A DNA stretch of 64,000 nucleotides from Kryptolebias marmoratus (GCF_001649575.2 NC_051449.1:16849597-16913596); one strand, 5' to 3'. Shown: positions 53,815 through 63,207, counted from the first letter of the stretch. Numbers and translations: made by a program. The notes: a model not told the origin generated them from the letters alone.

Positions 53815-54710
53815 TAACACAAGGCCAAGATGGCAAGACATCAGCAATGACCTCAGAGAAGCAACTGTTGCTTCAATTTGAGAAAGGTCATTTCCAAAGA
53901 ATGGAGTCAATCATTCTACAGTGAGAAAGATTATCCACAAGTAGAAAACATTTAGGACAATTGCTACAATCTTCCCAGGAGTCGACATCTTAGCAAATTC
54001 ACCCCAAGGTTAGACTGTGCAGTGCTCTACAATTGTAAAACACCCAAGAGCTCCAATTCAGACTCTATGGGCCTCAGTTAGCAGGTTAAAGTTCTGAACA
54101 AAAGACAAAACAAGTAGTAGTAGTTGTTCAACTACTGGGTGGCTTGTTTGGAGGGGCTGCCAGGAGAAAAACTCTCTAAAAAGAAAATGGCAATACAGCT
54201 TAGGTTTGCAAAGTTGCATCCGAATGAAGCACAAGATTCTGGAACAATGTTTTTTGGAGAGATCAAAAGTAGTGTAACATGTCAAACACGTCAAGCATGA
54301 TGGAGCAGGGGTGATAATCTGGGCTTGTTTTGCAGCCGCAGGACTTGGGCAGATGGCAGTCATTGAGTTGACTATGAACTCCTCCATAGACCAAAGTATT
54401 TTAGAGTCAAGTGTGAGACTATGGTCCCAAACAAAGCAGCAAATTAATAACTGAATGACTGGGTGGAAAAAAAGAATCAAGGTGTTGCAAAAATTCAGTC
54501 AAAACTCCATGGTGTGGTGGGACCTTCAGACAGCTGAGCAGAAACAAGCGCCTGCAGACTTCAAAGAACTAAAACAATGATGTAAAGAGGTGTGGGCCAA
54601 GCATGTGAGAGGCTGATAAAGTCAGACAAAAAGCAACCACTGAGAGTTATTGCTGCTAAAAGTGGTTGTGTAAGCTGCTGAATCATGGGGTGGACTGAGT
54701 GTTTCATGAA
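53815..54710 (+). mobile_element. Tc1-like transposon relic
   Basis: Collinear with a fish Tc1-like element: aaggccaagatggcaagaca, a paired-like/HTH region near 53880-54000, then RKKLAVQLRFAKLH-like sequence near 54170-54230 and IWACFAAAGLGQMAVIELTMN in frame at about 54318-54380. Short deletions and frameshifts are present and the first D of the DDE triad falls in a deleted part near 54270. It has no clear inverted ends. It sits directly beside the 3' end of the fabp6 array. Confidence 0.75.
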
Positions 54711-54904
54711 ACAGTTTATCAATTTTAGTGTTTTAGTATGTCCTGATAGATAAAACTCTAAAACAAAAACAAAAAAACTGTTTTTTTCCCCTCCATGTCT
54801 GCATACTTATAAAGAAAATCAACTTAATTTTTTAATGCTGAGTAATCATAACCATTATCTGGGAATTATTAACTAAAACACAGGTTTATGCTTGAATAAC
54901 TCAC

Positions 54905-54910
54905 TTTATT
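54905..54910 (-). terminator. Relic poly(A) signal of the outermost fabp6 fragment
   Basis: The minus strand reads AATAAA within the same local context (cactttattaaatg on plus) as the poly(A) signals of both complete fabp6 genes. Confidence 0.5.
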
Positions 54911-54934
54911 AAATGTTTTAGAGATTTAGAGAAG

Positions 54935-54947
54935 CGGTCAAAGGTCA
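54935..54947 (+). promoter_or_regulatory. DR1-like site, one mismatch
   Basis: CGGTCA-A-AGGTCA, the degenerate counterpart of the perfect DR1 elements downstream of the other fabp6 exon 4 copies. Confidence 0.5.
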
Positions 54948-54948
54948 A

Positions 54949-55628
54949 TTAGCGGTTAGGTCCTCCTTCTCAGAGCCTCAACGTGCAGGCCTTCAAGAGC
55001 AACAGAAAAAGGGGCACATCATTAAAGCTAAAAAATATATAATTTAGATTCTTGTTACTGTATATTCAAATACATCTTCCTCAAAACAGCCTGCTCTAAG
55101 AAAATGGTGTAAGTTAAATATCTGTCATTATTAATTGTTACAATAACTCTGTGCATGTTATCTTGTAAACGTTTACTAAACCTCGAAGGTATTAGAAATA
55201 CACATTAATTCGACTACAAATCACAAAACACATTTAATAACCCAATTAGGTCACTCAGGTAGTGAACCCTTTTCAATTTCAGCCTTTAGGATGCATAAGA
55301 AAATTCTATTTCTTTCTTCAACTTGAAAAATAATTTTTAAACATTTAGGAAAATGATAAAACCAACACAATGCAGACAGACATCTGAGTCCTATCAGCTC
55401 AGGTGTTACGGTTAACTACTTGCCAAGATGCATTCATTGGCGTTACCACAAGCTCGGTTTCCTCGTTAGCTCTGGCTGTTCCCCAGCTGCAGTGTGTAAC
55501 TTTGATTATTCTAATGATCCCTGTGGGGCGCTGAGTGTAATAACTGCTGTCATTGCACAACTTTCTCGGCACACCGGGGGAGTGTGTTTACCTCGATGAG
55601 CTTGCACCCCGCTGCTCTCGTTGACTTG
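54949..55628 (-). pseudogene. fabp6 fragment: decayed exon 4, intron 3 and 3' part of exon 3
   Basis: At 54949-54995 the minus strand has a recognisable but shortened exon 4 ending in GGACCTAA, with internal deletions. Up to 55590 the sequence follows fabp6 intron 3 (gttacggttaact, ctcgttagctctggctg, gagtgtaataact). At 55592-55628 lies the last third of exon 3, including the donor gaGGTAAACAC, with a one-base frameshift. The fragment stops abruptly where exon 4 of the next copy begins. It cannot encode a protein. Confidence 0.75.
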
Positions 55629-55629
55629 G

Positions 55630-56346
55630 TTAGATCTTCCTGCTGGTTCTCTTCAGCACTGCGGCGCTAGATGTTAGGTTCTAACAGAGGAACAGAAAAA
55701 GGGACCCATCATATATATTCAAATGAAACTCCATCAGCTTAGGTGAGTGTAATAACTGTTGTCATTACACAACTTTCTCAGCACTCTAAGGGACTGTGTT
55801 TCACTCGAAAAGATTGTCCCCACTGATCTCACTGACTTGGTTGTACAAGGGTAAGGTTATAGACAGCATTACAACAAGCTCGGTTTTCTCGTTAGCTCTG
55901 GCCGCAGTCATGGACGTCGGATGATTCTAAAGATCCCTGCGGGGAGCCGAGTGTAATAACTATTGTCGTTGCACAACTATCTCAACACTCTAGGGAATGT
56001 GTTTACCTCGATGAGTTTGCCTCCACTGATCTCACTGACTTGGTTGTAGTTGGGGAAGCACAAAATCAGCTTACCTCCCTCCATGTAAACTGTGCCCTGT
56101 AAAACAGATGAATAATTCCAGCAGCCGGAGAAGCAATGTATTGACCAGATAGCCCTTGACGTTTCCTTCCTACCTTAAATGTCTTCCCTCCAAAGATCTG
56201 AAAGTCACACTCTTTGCCAACGATGAAGTTGTGTGTGCGATTGATCCTGGGGAAGGTATGGGTCCAGGCAAATTCATCCCCATTCAGGATGATATCTGTG
56301 ATGAGCTTGTATTCATGGCCCCTCTCAATGACATCATCGGAGACTC
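55630..56346 (-). pseudogene. fabp6: fabp6 copy lacking exon 1 (exons 2-4 intact)
   Basis: Exon 2 (56174-56346, 173 nt) gives VSDDVIERGHEYKLITDI and later FAWTH and [15 protein letters not shown]. Exon 3 (56007-56096, 90 nt) gives [19 protein letters not shown] through GGKLIE. Exon 4 (55630-55680) ends VLKRTSRKI and a stop. All splice sites present are GT-AG and the joined frame is open. Upstream of exon 2 the sequence matches the complete gene's intron 1 up to ggattcagtctctgt and then diverges exactly where exon 1 should start, so the initiator exon and promoter are missing. Just past the stop it joins a foreign exon 3 fragment, so its own 3' untranslated region and poly(A) signal are missing too. 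It could only be expressed with a different first exon. Confidence 0.8.
55744..55845 (-). pseudogene. Extra fabp6 exon 3 fragment inside intron 3
   Basis: Within intron 3 of the exon-1-less copy there is another gagtgtaataactgttgtc module leading into gtgtttcactcgaaaagatt and then ccactgatctcactgacttg, which is the 3' half of exon 3. Its donor has changed (tttcac instead of tttacc on plus), so it is dead. It shows a further round of local duplication. Confidence 0.7.
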
Positions 56347-57373
56347 CTAAAGTGGGACAACTGGAAGAAAGATTAAATATTATAGAAGCCCAAACATCTC
56401 CATAAATCACCCATCTCACGCGGGTGATTTTAAAAACAATGGTTTTGGATTCAGTCTCTGTGCTGTTATTAATTTATTGTTTCTCAGCCTTCCTCACAGA
56501 TTTAAACACAATACCAAGCGTGGCTTTACATTAAATTAAGATTTATTAGCTCAGCTTCTGGTGTTTGTTCGGCATTTCACATTGTGTATTCCAAATTATA
56601 GTGCTGTGCAAAGGTTTTAAACCACTCCAGTTTTATTTTTGTTGTATGTTTTCTTGTATGTTGTATGTTTTATAGCGGACATGAAAAAAGGTTTTCTACT
56701 AGCAGCTTATTTTCTCACTTATTTTCAATTCAGTCCTTGTACCTGAACAGGACATGACAACATATTACACAGAAGAAGTGCTTAAACATCACCTGGACGA
56801 TTTAACGTTTCCATTAGTTTTTTGTAGTGTGCATCATTCATGTGTTTGCAATGCGTTTGGCCCTGTGGGAAACCATACTTTTCACACCTTCTTGACCACT
56901 TTAGAATCAATAGTGCACCAAAATGGGCAACATCCATGTAAGTATTTGATGTTTTTTGGTTAAATTTCCATCTGCAGTACATTTAAATCTTAAACCATTT
57001 AAGTACATTATGTATGGTTGTCATTCTCACTACAATATTTGTGATTTAAATAACAAACACCTTTTGACGTTGCTATCAGCCTATTGCTTTTACATTGTGT
57101 ATGTTGCTACAAAAATTTCCTGTTGTCTATTTTACAGGGAATCTTATCTTTTTGATATGATGACTTGTGAAGAATGAATTTCATTAACAAAAAGTCTTAA
57201 ACCTCCTATATTAACTCCAACCAATCCCTAAGTTGCTGCGTTGCACCAGTCACTCCTTCCTGATGCTTGAGTCAAGTTCAGTGTTCAAACATTTTATGCT
57301 GACTGTTCATAGCCATCAACAATCATCTGGAAATGAAGGCCGAAACACAAGTTTATGATGGTTTGAATCTCAC
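56347..57373. other. Spacer between fabp6 copies
   Basis: Carries intron 1 remnants up to about 56455, then unrelated AT-rich sequence. From 56877 it is a near-copy of 62638 onward. No exon 1 for the copy on its left was found here. Confidence 0.6.
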
Positions 57374-57379
57374 TTTATT
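57374..57379 (-). terminator. Poly(A) signal AATAAA of fabp6 gene 1
   Basis: The minus strand reads taataaag about 175 nt past the stop codon at 57555. The same signal occurs in the same context 5,761 bp away behind the second gene. Confidence 0.75.
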
Positions 57380-57425
57380 AAATGTTTTTGCGATAGTTTA
57401 AAGACCTTTGTTGTAACTGAAATAG

Positions 57426-57438
57426 AGGTCAAAGGTCA
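57426..57438 (+). promoter_or_regulatory. Perfect DR1 element (duplicate)
   Basis: AGGTCA-A-AGGTCA, a consensus binding site for PPAR/RXR, HNF4 and COUP-TF type receptors. It lies next to a 16-bp relic of exon 4 (57447-57462) and is one of two copies created by a 108-bp local duplication. Confidence 0.65.
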
Positions 57439-57446
57439 TTTAGCAG

Positions 57447-57462
57447 TTAGATCTTCTTGCTG
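57447..57462 (-). pseudogene. Partial fabp6 exon 4 end
   Basis: The minus strand reads cagcaagaagatctaa, the last codons and stop of fabp6. It matches the second complete gene (ending SKKI) better than the adjacent gene (ending SKRI). It then breaks off into spacer sequence. Confidence 0.65.
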
Positions 57463-57533
57463 CTAACTTATGATTTAAATAGCAAACACCTTTTGACGTT
57501 GCCATCACCGCAGTGCTGAAGTAACTGAAGTAG

Positions 57534-57546
57534 AGGTCAAAGGTCA
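57534..57546 (+). promoter_or_regulatory. Perfect DR1 element 3' of fabp6 gene 1
   Basis: AGGTCA-A-AGGTCA, 8 bp beyond the stop codon and inside the predicted 3' untranslated region. In the coding direction it reads TGACCTTTGACCT. Confidence 0.7.
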
Positions 57547-57554
57547 GTTAGCAG

Positions 57555-58649
57555 TTAGATCCTCTTGCTGGTTCTCTTCAGCACTACAGAGCCAAATGTA
57601 ATGATCTATAACAGAAAAAGGCACACATCATTAAAGCGGGAAATATATTATTACAATTCCTTCTTATATTCAAATCAGTTTTCACCTAAACAGGTTATTC
57701 ACAGAGAATATTGTAAAATCAATATTTGTAATTATTGCAAGTTTGACTGATTACTACATGTTTCAAGTATTACGGGGTACACATGTATTGAAGACTGGCT
57801 TACATAATGCATTTAATTTCTCAATTAGGGCAGTAAAGGTTTTTTCCAATTTCAGTCGTTAAGTTGTATAAAAAGTTTTGCATTTGTATTTTTTTTTTCC
57901 AGAATGAAAGAAGTAGTTCTTAAAAATTTAAAAAATGCGACAAAACCATCTGAGTCCCATCAGGTCATGTGTTACGGTTAACTGTTCGCTAAGATGCTTT
58001 ACAACAAGCTCAGTTTTCTCGTTAGCTCTGGCTGCAGTCATGGACGTGAGATGATTCTAACGATCCCTGCGGGGAGCAGAGTGTAATAACTGTTGTTGTT
58101 GCACAACTATCTCAACACTCTAAGGGAGTGTGTTTACCTCGATGAGTTTGCCTCCACTGATCTCACTAACTTGGTTGTAGTTGGGGGAGCACATGATCAG
58201 CTTACCTCCCTCCATGTTTACTGTGGCCTGAAAAACACATGGATGATATCAGCAGCTGGAGAAACAATGTCTAAACGAGGCCACTGGTTAAAGCTTGACT
58301 CTTCCCTCCTACCTTAAATTTTTTCCCTCCAATGGTCTGCATGTCACACTCTTTGCCAAGCGTGAAGTTGTTGGTGACCCTGGCATCAGTGGGGTAGATA
58401 TGGGTACAGGAAAAGTCATCCCCATCCTGGGTGACCTCAGTGATGAGCTTGTAGTCACGACCCTTCTCGATGATGTCATCGGGGATACCTAAAAAAGTGG
58501 AGAGTGTAAGATTCCTAAAGCCTTGAGAGCTCTGGAAAATGTTTGCTGAGGAAATGCTTTCAGATTCAGCCTCTGTTCTCACCAATCTTCTTGCAGAACT
58601 CGTCGTATCCCTCCTGGGTCTCGGTTTCCCATCTTCCGACGAAGGCCAT
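57555..58649 (-). CDS. fabp6: fabp6 gene 1: ileal fatty acid-binding protein / gastrotropin
   Basis: Four exons: 58583-58649 (67 nt), 58313-58488 (176), 58138-58227 (90) and 57555-57605 (51 with stop), giving 127 aa. All introns are GT-AG (94, 85 and 532 bp). This four-exon layout is diagnostic of the intracellular lipid-binding family. The protein starts [20 protein letters not shown] and continues [53 protein letters not shown] and VLKRTSKRI, the fabp6 pattern. The product is a cytosolic beta-barrel carrier of bile acids in enterocytes. Two residues are unusual. Cys replaces the cavity Trp at position 50 (FSCTH instead of FSWTH), and Ser replaces the usual Phe at position 95 (CSPNY instead of xFPNY). 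Binding may be altered, or the gene may be relaxing. Confidence 0.92.
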
Positions 58650-58726
58650 TCTGGTGGTGTTGGTGGAGCAGAGATGCTGAAGTTTCTAAGAGAAAAGCAA
58701 GATGCTGGGAACACGACGGGTCCGTC

Positions 58727-58734
58727 TTTATATA
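58727..58734 (-). promoter_or_regulatory. TATA box of fabp6 gene 1
   Basis: The minus strand reads TATATAAA about 78 bp upstream of the start codon, predicting transcription start near 58700 and a 5' untranslated region of about 50 nt. Confidence 0.75.
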
Positions 58735-58759
58735 CTCTACAGCTCACAGCACCTACTTC

Positions 58760-58776
58760 ATTTGCATCATTTGCAT
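58760..58776 (+). promoter_or_regulatory. Two adjacent octamer motifs upstream of fabp6 gene 1
   Basis: ATTTGCAT at 58760-58767 and again at 58769-58776, separated by one base. On the coding strand they read ATGCAAAT, the POU/octamer consensus, about 30 bp upstream of the TATA box. Confidence 0.5.
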
Positions 58777-58779
58777 GTG

Positions 58780-59299
58780 ACGACACAACTGAAGCCAAAA
58801 AATACATCAACCATTGACAATAAGCTGCATGCATAGCTGTTTAGTTCACAGGCAGTGAGTACACTGGTCTGGAGTTAGACAATTATGTTCATAATCAAGA
58901 ACTTTATTTTTGCTTAGTCACTGGATAAGCTCAAGAAGAACGTTTGGGTGTCCTAACCAATAACTGGGCTTTACTAAGATACCAAGGCAATGGTAAGATG
59001 TTGAAACACAAGGCGTTCAGCCAAGCCTGGAGAGATTTTAGTTTTCATATGACAGTTGCTTCATTTCCAAGTAATTTAAGAGTAAAATTTTTATTCAATG
59101 TAAATTATCAGCTCATGCCTCAGAGCTTCTGCTCTTTATGTGTGACAAAGGTTGCTCTCAAGACCTATGAAGCTGTTCATGTTTTGTCCTCCACATCTGA
59201 AGCAGTGGAAGCACTGAAAGTGTCCCGTCTGTCTGTTCCACTCCTCATCCTCTGTATTTATTCACTCTTCAATGCTGCCTGCAGAACCAATGCTTTAAT
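58780..59299. other. Upstream flank of fabp6 gene 1
   Basis: No exon recognised. This is the likely distal promoter, ending at the target-site repeat of the hAT element. Confidence 0.5.
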
Positions 59300-60336
59300 C
59301 AGTCCTTCCAGGATTTCGCGGGCATTTTTTGTGATTGTTGCGGGCTAAAATGCCTGATTGCGCAGGGCATTTTACTAAAAGTTGCGATGAAAAGTTGAGT
59401 TTTTTTTACTAAAATCAATAAAAAACCATAACTTTTAATATATAAACCAAAAATACTTATTAGTTTTGTAAGATAATTACCAACAAACATTGATATTATC
59501 AAAAGGTGCTTTATTTGAGAACTTTGATAGCTTATAAACTGACATTCATGACCATTTCTGGATTGTCCCTCGTCTGCAGCTCTCCTCACGTTTTGCAGAC
59601 AAAAAGTGTTACTCGATGGATGACTTGTGTTTATTTTCAATGATTACACTGCAAGACGTGCAAAACAGCTTCCCTCACTCTCGTGCAGCTGGGCAGGAAA
59701 CTGGTTTGCGACCGCAGTGAAGTTAGTTTTAAGTTGGATATTTGCGCTCCGCGGAGTTAGCGGCGTCTAGCTCACGGCTGACCCGAAACAGGAACGCTAA
59801 TGTCGGCCAGCCCTTCTCTGCCGGCCCCTTCTCTCACGCGCGGTGGTTCACTTAGGGACGGCTGGCCAACATTAGCGGTCCTGTTTCGGGTCAGCCATGA
59901 GCCAGACGCTGCTAACTCAGCGGAGCGCAAATATCCAATATCCACTATCCAACTTAAAACTAACTTCACTGCGGTTTTTTCAGCGGTCCTTTGCTGAAAT
60001 CTTTTTGGGCAAATGTGAAGCATTAGCGCACATTCTCGCTTCAGTCGCTGCTCCTGCATGCTCCCGGCATTCTGACGTTAACAGAATGTGACGTCATGTG
60101 TCTTGTTCGTGAGTTATTTGAGGTTATTTTGTATTCCACACTACACAAACCCACAAAGAAGACACTAGACCACCAAAACAGTGGCAAATCACTTTAAAAT
60201 TTAAAAAAATTGGGTTAAAGTTGCAGGAAAGTTGCAGTGTTTTGGACAAAGTGGCAAAAAGTTTTGATTTTGCGGGGTTTGCTTGATTTTGCGTTAATAG
60301 TTGCGAACGCAACATCGCAAAATCCTGGAGGGTCTG
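59300..60336. mobile_element. Non-autonomous hAT-type element with large internal palindrome
   Basis: The ends are CAGtCCtTCCAGGATTTcGCG and, inverted, CAGaCCcTCCAGGATTTtGCG, matching at 18 of 21 positions with the CAG...CTG termini usual for hAT elements. TTTAAT flanks both sides immediately (59294-59299 and 60337-60342), though a full 8-bp target duplication is not evident. The 1,037-bp interior has no transposase frame. Its centre is a palindrome with arms at 59711-59812 and 59860-59975. It lies about 0.65 kb upstream of fabp6 gene 1. Confidence 0.8.
59711..59975. repeat. Long inverted repeat (arms 102 and 116 bp)
   Basis: The left arm runs from accgcagtgaagttag to aatgtcggccagcc and the right arm from ggctggccaacattagcg to ctaacttcactgcggt. 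Pairing is near-perfect apart from small indels. The loop is 47 bp. A transcript would form a stem of about 100 bp. Confidence 0.9.
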
Positions 60337-60583
60337 TTTAATGCAATATTCTAAATCTATTTTATGTTCTTAGTCTTTGCCTTTAAATAACGTTTTATCC
60401 CTAATTTTGCCGTTGCACATTTGATTTTATTTTCTTGTAATTTGTTTTAAGTTGTCATAATCAATCTCTTCAGGCTTTCTGAAAGGCAAAGGTTCTTTTG
60501 GACTTTGTTTGCTGTTTTACCCATTTTTCCTCAAGTAAGGATTAAGCTAATTTGGTTAAATGGCTCAAATGTTTTCTCTTTTT

Positions 60584-60586
<3 letters not shown>

Positions 60587-60649
<63 letters not shown>
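60587..60649. repeat. (TA)n microsatellite, about 31 units
   Basis: Uninterrupted TA dinucleotides following a T-rich stretch. Confidence 0.97.
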
Positions 60650-60651
<2 letters not shown>

Positions 60652-60889
60652 TTTTACACTTTTACGAAGAATTAGGATAGAGTGACTCAAACTAGGAATT
60701 TCTTAACTTGAGGCGGACAAAAGAAACATCATGACCAAATAAAAGAGTTTAAAATGAAATATAGTGACAGCTAAATAGCTTCATAAGAAATGTTTCCATC
60801 ACAACTGAACTCAATTTTGTTTTTAGGAAAGTAATATTTGAAGGTATTAAAACAAATTTTATGGTTTTAATGAAGCTTTTGTAAAATGT

Positions 60890-61290
60890 GCATCAAAAAT
60901 GCTGATGGAAACTAACAACTGGCATTAAGGGCAGCGTTTTGACAAATAAGTCAGTGCTGAGAGGGTAATGTTTGCTGTATGGTGGAGAGAATATTATTAG
61001 CTTCATAAAGAGATAATAATAAAGAAATGAACATGTGTTTTCAATGGAAAATATCTAATTTTATTCATTTATCTGTTTGCAATTTACATGCTTCCATTTT
61101 TTTTACTTTTCATGACTTTTGCATCGAAAATGAATAAGGAAAACATCCCATTTGTCAGGATAAAAAAACAAACTGAGCCAGTCCATCAAAAACAGTCATG
61201 TGAAGATGTAACTGCCTCAGACAGAAACCGCTGACTCATGGTAGAGCTCTGAAGTAAAAGGACAAAAACAGAATGCAACCGGAAGAATTA
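60890..61290. repeat. Partner of duplicated segment 53270-53720
   Basis: Shares the same ordered words with 53270-53720, with several indels. It marks an older duplication boundary of the fabp6 block. Confidence 0.6.
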
Positions 61291-63134
61291 TTATCTCACT
61301 TTGTGAAAAAAATGTAATTAAGAGTAAATATGCTCCCTTCAACATAATATAGTTATTGTAAAACTCTTTATTATCTCTTACAACACCTTGTTACGGTTTG
61401 GACTAAGCTCTGGCATCCAAACGTTGCTGGATGTTCTTGGGTTTACTTGCACGGACAGATTGTTTCAAATCCCCCACGTGTTTTTGGGTTTCAAAATGTT
61501 TCTTTTTCTTCACTAGGCCATCTTTTGAGTCATGCATTGGTAGATGATCTGGGAGTTTGGAATAACATTTAACTAAAAGCTTTATTTCCAGTTATTAGGT
61601 ATCCGGAGTTATTTTCAAGAACTCCTTGATATAGAATCAATCCTGGATTTGATTAATTCTTAAACAGAGTTTAGAGACGTATCAGTGAGTTCAATCTGCC
61701 CAGTTCATAAAATGGTAAATCACATTTTCACCTGTATATGTCTTTTTCGTACTTTTCCAGGCATGACTGTTTCCAGGCGTTGTAAAGAAACCAGAGCGTC
61801 AGAGTTGATGTGCCTCTGAACTAGCAGCAGAGGTTGTCCTAGAGCCATGAGACGTCAGTAAAAGAGGACAGCCACAGTAAAATTAGCTGCTCTGTGCAGT
61901 TCAGTTTATTTTACAGCCTTCGTTTTAACTTTCCTGGGGCTGGCCATTACAACAGTGAATTTGCTCCACTTGCAGGTTTTTTTCTTTGCTGTGATGGTTT
62001 TCATTTAAAATTAAAGATTTTTCAAACGTACATTTCTCAGCCTAACCATAAAAGGAGAACTGTGGATCCTGGATGTCACTCCATACAGTACTCCAAATGA
62101 GCATTGTTTAGTTTGGAAAACCTTATCTTAATGTAGCATTTTGAGAAATGCCTTTAAGGGTGTGCTTAACTTTTTGGATTTGATTGATTCATGTGCTGGA
62201 TCTATAAAATGACAACAGTGACTTGGACATATACAATTTGGTGTCATTTGCTGTTTTTTGTAAAGTAAACATATTCTGACCTGGAGTGGTTTAAAGGACT
62301 TTCTAGTTTTGTATTTGACCTTTGAGGTGAAAGAAAAATTGAAAACACAAGAAGAAAGATAATTTTTGAAGTAAAACAAAAAACACAGAAGGATTTCCTT
62401 GTGAACAAAATCAAGTAATTATGTCTCCTTCAACAGTAAAAACATATATTGTATTGTGTTTACTCTTTCATGCAAAAGTTGCTGGATGTTTAGGATTATT
62501 CCTCGTTATTCATTCATGAACATTATTGTCAGGTTCTCATTGATATGAAGCAGATTTCAGAGTTGTATCAGTGTCGTTTGTCTGTCCAGTTTATAAAACA
62601 AAAAACTCTTATATCTTCACCTTAATTCTTCACAAGGTCTTTTCACACCATCTTGACCACTTTAGAAACAATAGTGCACCAAAATGGGCAACATCCATGT
62701 AAGTATTTGATGCTTTCTGGTTAAATTTCCATCTGCAGTACATTTAAATCTTAAACCATTTAAGTAAGTTATGTATGGTTGTCATTCTCACTACAATATT
62801 TGTGATTTAAATAACAAACACCTTTTGACGTTGCCATCAGCCCAGTGCTTTTACATTGTGTATGTTGCTACAAAAATTTCCTGTTGTCTATTTTACAGGG
62901 AATCTTATCTTTTTGATATGATGACTTGTGAAGAATGAATTTCATTAACAAAAAGTCTTAAACCTCCTATAATAACTCCAACCAATCCCTAAGTTGCTGC
63001 GTTGCACCAGTCACTCCTTCCTGATGCTTGAGTCAAGTTCAGTGTTCAAACATTTTATGCTGACTGTTCATAGCCATCAACAATCACCTGGAAATAAAGG
63101 CCAAAACACAAGTTTATGATGGTTTGTATCTCAC

Positions 63135-63140
63135 TTTATT
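63135..63140 (-). terminator. Poly(A) signal AATAAA of fabp6 gene 2
   Basis: The minus strand reads taataaag about 70 nt past the stop codon at 63208. Confidence 0.75.
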
Positions 63141-63186
63141 AAATGTTTTAGCTGTAGTTTAAAGACCTTTGTTGTAACTGAAGTAG

Positions 63187-63199
63187 AGGTCAAAGGTCA
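63187..63199 (+). promoter_or_regulatory. Perfect DR1 element 3' of fabp6 gene 2
   Basis: AGGTCA-A-AGGTCA, 8 bp beyond the stop codon, the same spacing as behind gene 1. Confidence 0.7.
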
Positions 63200-63207
63200 T
63201 TTTGCAG

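Larger units (their letters stand above)
56877..57438. repeat. 562-bp segment duplicated at 62638-63199
   Basis: The two segments match over their whole length with no visible gap and with only scattered substitutions. Landmarks such as gtgatttaaataacaaacac, the poly(A) signal and the DR1 are all offset by exactly 5,761 bp. This is the best-preserved part of the fabp6 duplication. Confidence 0.9.
60337..62637. other. Non-coding spacer between fabp6 genes 1 and 2
   Basis: No exon recognised. It includes a (TA)n tract and the 60890-61290 partner of the duplicated block. A weaker internal similarity, including the phrase gttgctggatgtt, connects 61320-61450 with 62420-62490. Confidence 0.5.
62638..63199. 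repeat. 562-bp segment duplicated at 56877-57438
   Basis: See the partner entry: constant offset of 5,761 bp, no gap seen, high similarity throughout. It includes the poly(A) signal and DR1 downstream of gene 2. Confidence 0.9.

Noticed and set aside
54058..54480. 140-codon minus-strand frame
   Set aside because: Antisense of the Tc1 transposase relic.
56156..56405. Plus-strand frames over fabp6 exon 2, also at 58295-58492 and 63625-63822
   Set aside because: Antisense shadows of the fabp6 exons. They look conserved with each other only because the genes are duplicated.
59800..60091. Frames on both strands within the hAT element
   Set aside because: They arise from the palindrome arms and show no transposase similarity.
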